Below, one piece after another: positions 8,828 through 17,171 of a stretch of 64,000 nt of DNA. Both the position numbers and the translations under genes were made by a program. Source of the DNA: Arthrobacter sp. SPG23 (GTDB lineage: Bacteria; Actinomycetota; Actinomycetes; Actinomycetales; Micrococcaceae); contig NZ_JYCN01000017.1 of assembly GCF_000876655.1 (NCBI RefSeq), positions 124,001 through 188,000 on the forward strand, written 5' to 3'. A model generated the notes under the pieces. That model saw nothing but the letters and a program-made list of their open reading frames with translations. It was not told where the DNA came from and searched no databases. Numbering within the stretch: position 1 is the first letter of the stretch; each line of letters begins with the position of its first letter.

Positions 8828-9448
8828 CTACTCGAACCGGGACGGATCTCCCATACCCCGCCGGACCACTTCCGCGGACCCGCTCGAGAAGTCGATGACC
8901 GTCGTCGGCTCCGCCCCGCAGTCCCCGGAATCAACCACGGCATCCACCACGTGGTCCAGCCGTTCCTTGATTTCCCAGCCCTGCGTGAGCGGTTCTTCCT
9001 CGTCGGGAAGCAGCAGCGTGCTGGAGAGCAGCGGCTCGCCCAGCTCGGCCAGCAGCGCCTGGACCACGGCGTTGTCCGGGATCCGGACGCCCACGGTCTT
9101 CTTCTTCGGGTGCAACAGGCGCTTGGGCACTTCCTTCGTGGCGGGAAGGATGAACGTGTAGCTGCCCGGGGTGACTGCCTTGATGCTGCGGAACACATCG
9201 TTGTCGATCTGGACGAACTGTCCCAGCTGGGCAAAATCCTTGCAGACCAGGGTGAAGTGGTGTTTGCTGTCCAGCTGCCGGATGGCCCGGATACGGTCCA
9301 GGGCCTCGCGGTTGCCGAGCTGGGCACCGAGGGCATAACAGGAGTCGGTGGGGTACGCGATCAGTCCGCCGGACCGCAGGAGCTCCACGATCTGGCCAAT
9401 CGCGCGGGGCTGGGGATCGTCGGGGTGCACGTCAAAGTATCTCGCCAT
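8828..9448 (-). CDS. Sua5/YciO/YrdC-family protein (YciO-like)
   Basis: 206-aa single-domain member of the YrdC/Sua5 superfamily, whose characterised members make threonylcarbamoyl-adenylate for tRNA t6A37. The N-terminal pocket motif AYPTDSCYALG (about 31-41) and SYTFILPATKEVPK (about 95-108) are typical. PKKKTVGVRIPDN and the late SSTL strand are also visible. Sequence and size fit the YciO branch better than TsaC/Sua5; YciO function is less certain and the main t6A enzyme may lie elsewhere. The gene begins with ATG 9448 in a leaderless arrangement and converges with the polymerase gene. Confidence 0.85.
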   Translation of the reverse strand: MARYFDVHPDDPQPRAIGQIVELLRSGGLIAYPTDSCYALGAQLGNREALDRIRAIRQLDSKHHFTLVCKDFAQLGQFVQIDNDVFRSIKAVTPGSYTFILPATKEVPKRLLHPKKKTVGVRIPDNAVVQALLAELGEPLLSSTLLLPDEEEPLTQGWEIKERLDHVVDAVVDSGDCGAEPTTVIDFSSGSAEVVRRGMGDPSRFE

Positions 9449-9454
9449 GTCCTG

Positions 9455-9460
9455 AGCTTA
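9455..9460 (-). promoter_or_regulatory. -10 box TAAGCT, leaderless promoter
   Basis: On the minus strand TAAGCT is followed by 6 nt and ATG 9448. Predicted leaderless start of the YciO-like gene. Confidence 0.55.
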
Positions 9461-9634
9461 TGGCCCGGCGGGGAAATCCGCACTCGCCGGCCCGGCGCGC
9501 GGCGGCCGGCCCGGGAGTCCCCCTATGCAGCCCGGCATGACTGGGGCAACATATGAAGTGTTCCATGCCCGGGCGGCCACACCGGATCCACGCGTGGTCC
9601 GGGTATCGACCGGTACGAGAGGACACACCTGAAG

Positions 9635-10051
9635 ATGACCACGAGACTGAACCCCTACCTTGGCTTCCGGGACAATGCGCGGGACGCTATGACCTTCTAC
9701 CAGTCAGTTTTTGGCGGCGAACTGGCAATGAGCACCTTTGGTGAATTCCATGCCAGCGAAGACGCCTCCGAGCAGGACAAGATCATGCACGGCATGCTGA
9801 CCACCGAATCCGGCCTGGTGCTCATGGGTGCCGATACGCCCAACGGCATGAGCTTCACCCCGGGCGACAACTTCTCCGTTTCCCTCAGCGGCGATGACGA
9901 CGGTGAACTGCGCGGGTACTGGGAGAAGCTGTCCGACGGCGGCACCGTGACGGTGCCGCTCGAACAAGCGCCGTGGGGCGATACCTTCGGCATGTGCACG
10001 GACAAGTTCGGCGTCGCCTGGCTGGTGAACATCGCCGGTCCCCAGCAGTAG
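9635..10051 (+). CDS. VOC-superfamily protein (PhnB/glyoxalase-like)
   Basis: 138-aa vicinal-oxygen-chelate fold protein of the PhnB-like type. It begins LNPYLGFRDNARDAMTFYQSVFGGE, the usual first beta-alpha unit of this family, and ends with the DKFGVAWLVN strand. This branch is typically annotated as VOC or 3-demethylubiquinone-methyltransferase-like, but substrate and metal use are unproven. The characteristic paired acidic/His metal ligands are not obvious. It is a single-gene unit: a 186-nt gap upstream holds its promoter region and a hairpin separates it from the convergent methyltransferase. ATG 9635 has a GAGAGGA-like site some 13 nt upstream, which is distant. Confidence 0.85.
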   Translation: MTTRLNPYLGFRDNARDAMTFYQSVFGGELAMSTFGEFHASEDASEQDKIMHGMLTTESGLVLMGADTPNGMSFTPGDNFSVSLSGDDDGELRGYWEKLSDGGTVTVPLEQAPWGDTFGMCTDKFGVAWLVNIAGPQQ

Positions 10052-10069
10052 GTCCCGGCAGCAGGGGAC

Positions 10070-10094
10070 CGGCGCCGACTGAGCCGTTCGGCGC
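10070..10094. terminator. Hairpin between convergent genes
   Basis: Perfect GGCGCCGA / TCGGCGCC stem with a 9-nt loop, touching the methyltransferase stop codon. Likely serves as a bidirectional terminator; no U tract. Confidence 0.5.
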
Positions 10095-11207
10095 CTACTT
10101 CCGTGCCACGAAGTAGGCGTTGAACGGGTCCTCCTCGAGTTCCTTCACGTCGACGGTGCCGAAGCCTGCGGCGCGGACCATGGACTCGGCCAGCTGCACG
10201 CCCCAGACCGTTCCAAGGCCGTCCCCGCCCTGTGCCAGGGACACGGACATGCAGTGAAACGTGGAAATCGCGTAGAGGAACGTTCCCCACGGAAGCTCCA
10301 CATTGTCCAGCAGGTTGCTTGACGCCTTGATGTCAGCCATCAGGAACCTGCCGTCGGGACGCAGCGCCCGGTGGATGTTTTGCAGCACCTTCGCCGGCCG
10401 GGCCTGGTCATGGATGGCATCGAAAACGGTGATGAGGTCCAGGCCTTCCACCACGTCCAGGGCCGCAGCATCCAGGACTTCGAACCGGACGTTCCCCAGC
10501 CCCATCCGCCGGGCCTCCGCCCGTCCGGCGAGAACAGCGTCCCCGAAGAAGTCGTAGCCGGTGAAACGGCTTGCGGGAAAGGCTTCGGCCATCAGGTTCA
10601 CGGCGTGGCCGGCCCCGCAACCGATATCCGCGACGTCGATCCCCGTGCGCAGCCTGTCCAGGCACCCGGTCAGCGGGAGGATGGCGGACACCAGGGACGC
10701 GTCGTGGACCGAGGCGCTGTCAGCGGCCTGAATGCCGACGAAATCCGGATAGTCCTCATACCCCAGCCCCCCGCCGGTCCGGAATTTCTGCGCTATCTTG
10801 CCCGCCACCTCACCCATGAGGGTGATGTACTGCAGCGTCCGGGCCAGGTTGTTGACGCCCGGGCCGGCCACGGACGGCGCCAGCGCAGGGTCCAGCCGGT
10901 AGGTGCCTGCGGCAGGCCGGTACTCCACGAAGCGGGCCGTCACCATGCCGCCGAGCCATTCGCGGACGTAGCGTTCGTTCAGTCCGGCAGCGTCGGCAAT
11001 CTGCTCACTCGAGGCCGGCGGCAGCCCGGCCATCGCGTCGAAAAGCCCGGTCTGGTGGCCGATGCTGGCCAGGACGGCAGCCGAGCTGTCATTGAGGATG
11101 CCGAGCAGCCGTGCAGCGGCCGCTTCAACGGCGTCCTGTGCGGCCAGCACGTCGCCGCGGGCGGCCGCCCCGTCTCCTGCCGTGAGATGGAGGTCTGTGG
11201 TGGTCAT
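10095..11207 (-). CDS. Class I SAM-dependent methyltransferase with N-terminal winged helix
   Basis: 370-aa protein. Residues about 30-125 form a winged-helix/dimerisation region as in the Rv2258c-like methyltransferases (LFDAMAGLPPASSEQIADAAGL, then YVREWLGGMV). Residues about 170-370 form a Rossmann methyltransferase with SAM motif I at ADIGCGAG (193-200), an acidic strand end in FTGYDFF, and LITVFDAIHD. Substrate is unknown. ATG 11207 is chosen because it follows a GAAAGGAAAG site; longer frames continue to 11354 without support. It lies 207 nt downstream of, and co-oriented with, the LuxR regulator. A LexA-like dyad is present 40 nt upstream of the start. Confidence 0.87.
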   Translation of the reverse strand: MTTTDLHLTAGDGAAARGDVLAAQDAVEAAAARLLGILNDSSAAVLASIGHQTGLFDAMAGLPPASSEQIADAAGLNERYVREWLGGMVTARFVEYRPAAGTYRLDPALAPSVAGPGVNNLARTLQYITLMGEVAGKIAQKFRTGGGLGYEDYPDFVGIQAADSASVHDASLVSAILPLTGCLDRLRTGIDVADIGCGAGHAVNLMAEAFPASRFTGYDFFGDAVLAGRAEARRMGLGNVRFEVLDAAALDVVEGLDLITVFDAIHDQARPAKVLQNIHRALRPDGRFLMADIKASSNLLDNVELPWGTFLYAISTFHCMSVSLAQGGDGLGTVWGVQLAESMVRAAGFGTVDVKELEEDPFNAYFVARK

Positions 11208-11246
11208 TGTCTTTCCTTTCGTCGGCGGACTTCCTGTCCGGCTACT

Positions 11247-11262
11247 TCGAAAGTACGTTCGC
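11247..11262. promoter_or_regulatory. LexA/SOS-box-like dyad upstream of the methyltransferase
   Basis: TCGAAA-GTAC-GTTCGC matches the actinobacterial SOS box TCGAAC-N4-GTTCGA at 10 of 12 arm positions, 40 nt before the start codon. One or two such matches are expected by chance in a window this long. Confidence 0.3.
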
Positions 11263-11414
11263 GGCCGGGCACGCCGCGTCGGGCGGATCATGCATCTTTC
11301 GCCGGGCTGTGGGGCGAATGATGCAGGGGCGCGTTCCCCGGACCTGGCGGCCAAGCGAATACGGACAAGCGAACGCAGGACGACGACGGCAGCGGCGCTC
11401 GCCGTCGTCGTACT

Positions 11415-13058
11415 TCACGCAAGTCGGTGTTCCCTGGCCCAGCCGGCCGCGGCGGTTCGGGTGGACACACCGATCTTGCCGAAGATGTTCGCCAGGTGCC
11501 GTCCGACCGTCTTTTCACTGATGACCAGCGCGTCCGCCACCTGGCGGTTGCTGGCACCGGTGGTGATGAGAGCCAGGACTTCGCATTCGCGGGCCGTCAG
11601 GCCGCCCCTGTCAGGGTTGTCGGCGCTGCCGCCGGCCCTACCGGCGCCCCGCTCCAGCCGGTCGATGTCGGGGCCGGCCCCGAGCTGGCGGTAGATTGCG
11701 AGCGCTGTGGCGAGGTCGGCATCGGCTGCGCCGGGCTGGCCGAGGGCCCGGCGCGCATCGGCAAGGAGCTCGTGGATCCGGGCGGTGCGGTAGCGTGCAC
11801 GCTGCGTGCGGTACGTACGGGCGGCCGCCTCCAGGAACGGCAGGGCGTCGCCCGCGCGGCCGGACGCCAGCAGGACGGCGCCGCGGGCCTGGGAAGCCCA
11901 CGCCTGGAGTCCCGGAGAGGCGAACCGGGCTGCTATCCGTTCCAGTTCCGCTGCCAGCGCTTCGGCGAGCGCCCCGTCATGCTGGTCCAGTGCCAGCTCG
12001 GTGGCGGGCAGCAGCAGCCTGGTCCGGTCCAGTAGCCGGCTCTCGCCCAGGGCTGCGCGCAGCTGGTTGAGCGCCAGGGTGCTGTCCCCGGCTGCATAGT
12101 GGAGCAGGGACTCACCCGGCTGCGGGTCCACCCCGAGCTCCCGTGCACGGCGGTACGCGGCCAGCGCCCCCGCAGCGTTGCCGCGGAGGCGGCGGACCTC
12201 TCCCAGTTCGTAGTAGCCCGCGCCGGCCATCCAGCCGTGCGCAGTGACCAGGTTGTCGCTGGAGGCGCCTATTTCGCGTTCCACCACATCCCAGCCGCCT
12301 TCCGCGCTCACCAGCTGAAGCTCGTGGATGCGCGTGACGCCGGTGTACACAAAGGTGGCAGACTGGCCCGCGGTCCAGTGCTCCAGGGCGCCGGTCCAGG
12401 CGCGCATCCTGGCCAGGTCCCCGAGCTGGTGGCACAGGTGGATGACCGTGCAGTAGATGTCCCCGGCCCATACGGCGGCGACGTCACCCGCGAGGACGGG
12501 AAGCATGGCCTCGTCCAGGTCGCTGAAACCCTCCTCGGTCCGCCCGGCACGGACGCCGGCAAGGCCGGCGATGACCCGGGCAAAGCAGCCAAGGGTGGTG
12601 TCCGCCAGCCGGCCCGCCAGGGCGTCGAGGCTGGCTGCGGCATCCTGCGCCGGTCCGGGGTCTTCCTCCAGGTCCAGGGACATGGCGCTCTCCAGATAGA
12701 GGAGGTAGCCGTGTTCAGGCCCCTCCGGAAGGTCCTGCAGCAGGCGCCGTGCCCGGTTGAGCCAGCCGGAGGCAACCACGAGGTCCCCCCGGGTACCCCA
12801 CTGCAGGGAGAGGATGATGGCCTTCATCGCGGCCGCCCGCAGGTCGCCGGCCCCGGCCAGGCCGCGGTACAGGTCCTCTGCTACCGACAGCGCTTCGGGA
12901 ATGTCGCCCAGCCACCACATCGCGTCGGCGAGGGCATCGAGGTCCTGCAGCTCCAGGCCGGTGGTGGTCCTGGCTGCAAGCAGCCCGTTCCGGGCCGCGG
13001 GCCAGTCCCTGCGGGCGAACGCCGCGCGGGCGCCGGTGATCAAATCCTGTTCAGCCAT
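11415..13058 (-). CDS. LuxR-family regulator with a long tetratricopeptide-like N-terminal region
   Basis: 547-aa regulator. The C-terminal 60 residues are a LuxR/FixJ helix-turn-helix (LTARECEVLALITTGASN, then QVADALVISEKTVGRHLANI). The preceding 480 residues are alanine-rich alpha-helical repeats of TPR type, like the sensor part of the large ATP-dependent LuxR (LAL/MalT) proteins, but without any P-loop ATPase domain. It therefore looks like the repeat-plus-HTH half of that architecture. It is followed on the same strand by the methyltransferase gene, a plausible target or partner. ATG 13058 follows a CTTGGAG site at a normal distance. Ligand and regulon are unknown. Confidence 0.85.
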   Translation of the reverse strand: MAEQDLITGARAAFARRDWPAARNGLLAARTTTGLELQDLDALADAMWWLGDIPEALSVAEDLYRGLAGAGDLRAAAMKAIILSLQWGTRGDLVVASGWLNRARRLLQDLPEGPEHGYLLYLESAMSLDLEEDPGPAQDAAASLDALAGRLADTTLGCFARVIAGLAGVRAGRTEEGFSDLDEAMLPVLAGDVAAVWAGDIYCTVIHLCHQLGDLARMRAWTGALEHWTAGQSATFVYTGVTRIHELQLVSAEGGWDVVEREIGASSDNLVTAHGWMAGAGYYELGEVRRLRGNAAGALAAYRRARELGVDPQPGESLLHYAAGDSTLALNQLRAALGESRLLDRTRLLLPATELALDQHDGALAEALAAELERIAARFASPGLQAWASQARGAVLLASGRAGDALPFLEAAARTYRTQRARYRTARIHELLADARRALGQPGAADADLATALAIYRQLGAGPDIDRLERGAGRAGGSADNPDRGGLTARECEVLALITTGASNRQVADALVISEKTVGRHLANIFGKIGVSTRTAAAGWAREHRLA

Positions 13059-13132
13059 ACGACGTCTCCAAGGGGTGGTTCCAGCGTACTGCCGGCTCCG
13101 GTTCCCCGAAAGGCACGAATGCGCCCGCAGCC

Positions 13133-13146
13133 GTGACTTTCGGCCC
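13133..13146. promoter_or_regulatory. DosR-like box upstream of the MBL/esterase operon
   Basis: GTGACTTTCGGCCC resembles the core of the mycobacterial DosR/DevR box (GGGACTWWAGTCCC), including the commonly tolerated GGCCC right half. A related motif precedes the universal stress gene at 16087. Regulator identity is inferred. Confidence 0.4.
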
Positions 13147-13314
13147 TAGGTGGGCTGCCGGAAGAAGCGGAAGCTAGGACGTACATCGCGACTGCGCAGT
13201 CCGGCTCGTTGCAGTCCGTGCGCCTGCCACGCCTGCCGCGGCCCTGGCGCTTCCGCGACGCTGCCGACTGCCGGACGGCAACGGGAACGCTGCGCAACGG
13301 GAGCAGGGAGCACC

Positions 13315-14697
13315 ATGAAACACCAACACCCGCAACTCCGGTTCCTCGGAGCCACGGACAGCGTGACCGGCTCCCGGTACCTGGTGGAAGCCGGCGGGAA
13401 ACGCATCCTGGTGGACTGCGGGCTGTTCCAGGGCTACAAGGTCCTCCGCGACCGCAACCGGATCCCCTTCCCCGTCCGGCCGGACTCCATCGACGCCGTC
13501 CTGCTGACCCATGCCCACCTGGACCACACCGGCTACGTTCCCGCCCTGGTCCGGGACGGCTTCAACGGACCGGTGTACGCCACGGAAGGCACCACCGAGC
13601 TCTGCACCCTGCTCCTGCCGGACAGCGGGCACCTGCAGGAAGAGGAAGCCAAATACGCCTACGAGCACGGATCGTCCCGGCACAGCCCGCCGGTTCCGCT
13701 TTATACGGCTGCCGAGGCGGTCCGGTCGCTCGACAGCTTCCGCGAACAGGGCTTCGACACTCCGCTGGAGCTGGGCGGGGGCGTCTCCGCGACGTTCCTG
13801 CCCGCGGGCCACATCCTCGGGGCCGCCCAGATCAGGCTCGAGGTCGGCCAGCACTCCATCCATTTCACCGGCGATCTGGGCCGCAATGATGATCCGCTGA
13901 TGTTTCCGCCCCGGGGGCTTGGTGCCACTGACATCCTGGTCACCGAATCCACGTACGGTAACCGCAAGCACTCGAGTCTGGCTCCTGAACTGCAGCTGGG
14001 CGAAATCATCACCCGTGTGGCAAAGAAGAACGGCGTGATCATGATTGCCGCGTTCGCCGTCGGACGGGCGGAGACACTGATGCTGCATCTGTCCCGCCTG
14101 CGCGCCAGGAACGCGATTCCGGACATCCCCGTGTACCTCAACAGCCCCATGGCCATCGACGCTTCCGGCATGTACCAGCGGCACCCCGACGAGCACAGGC
14201 TCAAGCAGCGGGAGTACGAGGACATGTACAAAGTGGCCAAGATGACGCGGACGGTGGACGATTCGAAGCTGCTCAACCTCCGCGGCGGGCCGATGGTGAT
14301 TATTTCCGCCAGCGGAATGCTCACAGGCGGCAGGATCCTGCACCACATCGCCGAATACGGGCCCGATCCGAAGAACGCCATCATCCTGAGCGGGTACCAG
14401 GCCGGTGGAACCCGCGGAGCGGCGCTCGCCGCCGGCCAACGGGAACTTAGGATCTACGGAGAGGATGTCCGCATCCGCGCCGAAGTGATCCAGATGGAAA
14501 GCCTTTCGGCGCACGCGGATTCCGACGGGCTGATCGAGTGGATGAGGGCCGCCGAGCGGGAACCGCGGATGACGTACATCACCCACGGCGAACCCGAGGC
14601 GTCCGATGCCCTCCGGATCCGCATCAAGCGCGAACTCGGGTGGCGGGTGCGCGTTCCGGAGTACCTCGAAAGCATCTCGCTCGAGGACCCGACATGA
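13315..14697 (+). CDS. Metallo-beta-lactamase/beta-CASP RNase-like protein
   Basis: 460-aa protein of the MBL-fold, beta-CASP ribonuclease family (YSH1/CPSF-73-like). The metal motif HAHLDH (H66, H68, D70, H71) is intact. Other family motifs follow in order: GHILGAAQ, the metal Asp in FTGDLGRNDD, ESTYGNR, AFAVGRAE (beta-CASP start), SASGMLTGGR, SLSAHAD and the terminal THGEPEA. Endo- or exonuclease action on RNA is the family expectation. ATG 13315 follows a GGGAG site at 4 nt; the frame extends upstream to 13150 without a supported start. Its stop overlaps the erythromycin-esterase-like gene by 4 nt (ATGA), so the two form an operon. Confidence 0.9.
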   Translation: MKHQHPQLRFLGATDSVTGSRYLVEAGGKRILVDCGLFQGYKVLRDRNRIPFPVRPDSIDAVLLTHAHLDHTGYVPALVRDGFNGPVYATEGTTELCTLLLPDSGHLQEEEAKYAYEHGSSRHSPPVPLYTAAEAVRSLDSFREQGFDTPLELGGGVSATFLPAGHILGAAQIRLEVGQHSIHFTGDLGRNDDPLMFPPRGLGATDILVTESTYGNRKHSSLAPELQLGEIITRVAKKNGVIMIAAFAVGRAETLMLHLSRLRARNAIPDIPVYLNSPMAIDASGMYQRHPDEHRLKQREYEDMYKVAKMTRTVDDSKLLNLRGGPMVIISASGMLTGGRILHHIAEYGPDPKNAIILSGYQAGGTRGAALAAGQRELRIYGEDVRIRAEVIQMESLSAHADSDGLIEWMRAAEREPRMTYITHGEPEASDALRIRIKRELGWRVRVPEYLESISLEDPT

Positions 14698-16025
14698 CCA
14701 ACGGAAACCGTGCCGTCCTGAGCATGCTGGACGAGATCCGCACCCTGGCCCGGCCGCTCAGCGGGTTCCGGGATCTTGACCGGCTGGTCCACAGGGCCGG
14801 TGCCGGACGCTTTGTGGCCATCGGCGAAGCATCCCACGGCACGCACGAGTACTACACGCTGCGCGCCCGCCTGAGCATGCGGCTGATCGAAGAACAGGGC
14901 TACAGCTGGATCGGGGTGGAAGGCGACTGGCCGGACTGCTGGCGGATCAACCGCTGGGTGCGGGGACAAAGCGGGCAGGACACGGGCGTCCACACCATGC
15001 TCGCCGGGTTCGGGCGTTGGCCCACCTGGATGTGGGCGAACGAGGAAGTGGCGGGCTTCCTCGACTGGCTGCGCGGCTGGAACCTGGAGCGTCCCCTGGA
15101 GGAGCGGGTGGGCTTCTACGGCCTGGACGTCTACTCACTATGGGATTCCCTGCGGGAAATCATCGGCTGGCTGGAGGAAAACGAGCCCGACGCCGTTCCC
15201 GCGGCCATGCGGGCGTGGCAGTGTTTCCTTCCGCATCACGAAGACCCGCACGAATACGCCTGGAGCACCCGGCTGGTCCCCGAATCGTGCGAGGGTGACG
15301 TCGTTGCCCTGCTTACCGAGGTGCGGAACCGGGCACTGGCGCTGCGGGACCACGAACCGCGCGCCGAAAGCGACGAAGCGTTCGACGCAGTGCAGAATGC
15401 CGTGGTTGCCGCCAACGCCGAGCACTACTACCGCATCATGGTGCAGGGGAGCCGGGAGTCCTGGAACGTCCGGGACCGTCACATGGCGGACACGGTGGAC
15501 AGGGTGAGCGCGCATCTGGGCCCTGCGTCCAAAGGGATCATCTGGGAGCACAACACCCACGTGGGCGATGCCCGGGCCACGGACATGGCACGGGACGGGC
15601 TGGTGAACGTGGGCCAGATGCTCCGCGAGCGCCACGGGGCCGAAGGCGTGACCCTGGTGGGTTTTGGATCGTACCGGGGAACAGTGATGGCCGCGGATGC
15701 GTGGGGGTCCCCTGAACGGGTACTGACCGTGCCGGAAGCCCGGACCGGCAGCCACGAGGACCTGCTGCACAGGGCCCTGGGTGCACCTGCGCTGCTGGAA
15801 TTCGGCAGGGACAGGTCCGGGCCGTGGCTGTCGGCCTGGTTGGGGCACCGCGCCATCGGGGTGGTCTACCGCCCCGCCCGGGAATACGGGAACTACGTGC
15901 CCACCCGGATGGGAGGGCGCTATGACGCCCTTATCTGGCTGGAACAGACCTCGGCGCTCCGTCCGCTCCATCACGAGGCTCCGCCGGGTGAGCCGGAGTT
16001 CGAAACGGAACCCACGGGCTTCTGA
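14694..16025 (+). CDS. Erythromycin-esterase-family protein
   Basis: 443-aa protein of the erythromycin esterase (EreA/EreB)-like family. Diagnostic stretches are AIGEASHGTHEYY near residue 44, VEGDWPDCWRINRW, FYGLDVYSL, WEHNTHVGDARAT and the later VGFGSYRGTV. The conserved His and Glu residues that form the active site in Ere proteins are present. Chromosomal actinobacterial members sit in stress loci rather than resistance elements, so macrolide hydrolysis is uncertain. The start ATG 14694 overlaps the stop of the MBL gene. The gene is downstream of a DosR-like motif shared with the next gene, which suggests a hypoxia or stress role (inference). Confidence 0.87.
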   Translation: MTNGNRAVLSMLDEIRTLARPLSGFRDLDRLVHRAGAGRFVAIGEASHGTHEYYTLRARLSMRLIEEQGYSWIGVEGDWPDCWRINRWVRGQSGQDTGVHTMLAGFGRWPTWMWANEEVAGFLDWLRGWNLERPLEERVGFYGLDVYSLWDSLREIIGWLEENEPDAVPAAMRAWQCFLPHHEDPHEYAWSTRLVPESCEGDVVALLTEVRNRALALRDHEPRAESDEAFDAVQNAVVAANAEHYYRIMVQGSRESWNVRDRHMADTVDRVSAHLGPASKGIIWEHNTHVGDARATDMARDGLVNVGQMLRERHGAEGVTLVGFGSYRGTVMAADAWGSPERVLTVPEARTGSHEDLLHRALGAPALLEFGRDRSGPWLSAWLGHRAIGVVYRPAREYGNYVPTRMGGRYDALIWLEQTSALRPLHHEAPPGEPEFETEPTGF

Positions 16026-16086
16026 GCTGCCGTTTGGACGCGCAGCAGCCGGTTCATCACCAGCCCGGTCACCAGCGCCGGGTTGA

Positions 16087-16100
16087 GGGGCTTAAGGCCC
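16087..16100. promoter_or_regulatory. DosR-like box upstream of the universal stress gene
   Basis: GGGGCTTAAGGCCC, a near-palindrome about 94 nt before the start. With its flanks it agrees with the 20-bp DosR consensus at about 15 positions and shares 12 of 16 positions with the motif at 13133-13148. Confidence 0.45.
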
Positions 16101-16193
16101 TAACCCCCGTGTCTGCCACCGGAGCACACTGAAGGTGTCAGCGGCCTCCGGCGTGCTGATCCGAAAACGCGATGGAGAAGAGCAGGATTCAGA

Positions 16194-17063
16194 ATGAGCA
16201 AACCAATCGTCGTCGGCATCAACGGCTCCACCGGAAGTGAGGCCGCAATGTCGTGGTCGCTCCACCGGGCAGCCAGGCTCAAGTTTCCGGTGATCGCCGT
16301 CCATGCGGTGGATGACCGGTGGATGTCGCCGGACTTCCAGTACCACGAACTGATCAGGGAATCAGGCATGGAGCTCCTGAGGCAGGTGCAGGAGGATGCC
16401 GCCAAGAAGGAACCGGACGTGGCCGTCGACGTGCAGCTGCGGCACGGCAGCGCCGGCGCCGCACTGAAGGAAATGTCCAAAGACGCCGCCATGGTGGTCA
16501 TCGGATCCCACCACCGCCACTGGGCCGACGGAGGACCGATGACCGACCGGGCCCTTCAGGTCGTTACGGCCTCGGACAGTCCCGTGGCGGTTATTCCGCA
16601 GGACCAGGGGCCTGAGGGCCGCGGCGTTGTGGTGGGCGTGGACGGCTCCGAGGAGTCCCTGCAGGCCGTTGCGTTTGCTGCGGCTGAAGCGGACCGCGAA
16701 GGGGACGAACTGACTGCCGTGCTGGCTTTCCGCCGCCCCGCCCGCTGGGTGCAGAGCGGGATGCCGGCCAGCGGGCTGGCGGAGGTCATTGAAGAAGAGG
16801 ACAAGATTGTGCTTGCCGAGTCGGTCGCCGGGCTGCGGGATAAATACCCGGACCTGGTGGTGAATCAGGTGCTGGACAAGGACACCGATCCGGCCAAGGC
16901 TCTCGTAGAGGCCGCTGCGAACGCGCGCCTCCTGGTCATCGGCAGCCGCGGACGCGGGGGATTCAGCCGCCTTGTCCTTGGCTCCACGGCCCACGCGGTT
17001 CTGCTGCGTGTTCCGTGCCCCACGGTGGTCACCAGGGTCCACAAGGTCAAGCACGAGGAATAG
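16194..17063 (+). CDS. Tandem-domain universal stress protein
   Basis: 289-aa protein with two UspA domains (about 1-140 and 148-285), the arrangement common in actinobacteria. The second domain keeps the ATP-binding pattern G-x2-G-x9-G(S/T) in IGSRGRGGFSRLVLGST. In the first domain the equivalent segment (IGSHHRHWADGG) lacks the spacing glycines, so ATP binding there is doubtful. Usp proteins modulate survival under starvation, hypoxia or redox stress; no specific partner can be named. The ATG start has a weak purine-rich site (GGAGAAGAG) upstream. It is a single gene ended by a strong hairpin, and its promoter region carries the DosR-like motif. Confidence 0.92.
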   Translation: MSKPIVVGINGSTGSEAAMSWSLHRAARLKFPVIAVHAVDDRWMSPDFQYHELIRESGMELLRQVQEDAAKKEPDVAVDVQLRHGSAGAALKEMSKDAAMVVIGSHHRHWADGGPMTDRALQVVTASDSPVAVIPQDQGPEGRGVVVGVDGSEESLQAVAFAAAEADREGDELTAVLAFRRPARWVQSGMPASGLAEVIEEEDKIVLAESVAGLRDKYPDLVVNQVLDKDTDPAKALVEAAANARLLVIGSRGRGGFSRLVLGSTAHAVLLRVPCPTVVTRVHKVKHEE

Positions 17064-17078
17064 CGGGCACTGTCAGTG

Positions 17079-17118
17079 CATGGCGATGGCCCCCTCCGAG
17101 GAGGGGGCCATCGCCATG
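17079..17118. terminator. Strong bidirectional terminator hairpin
   Basis: Nineteen perfect base pairs (outer arms CATGGCGATGGC / GCCATCGCCATG) around a GA apex, between the convergent stress gene and gentisate operon. No U tract in either direction, as is common in actinobacteria. Confidence 0.8.
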
Positions 17119-17171
17119 TGCGGAAGTCGCCGTCGCGCTTCACTGCCGCTCCGGACACCAGGTCCTCGGCG

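Noticed and set aside
14694..16025. Acquired macrolide resistance gene
   Set aside because: The protein is of the erythromycin-esterase family, but it sits in a translationally coupled chromosomal stress operon with normal base composition and no mobile element, so a resistance call is not justified.
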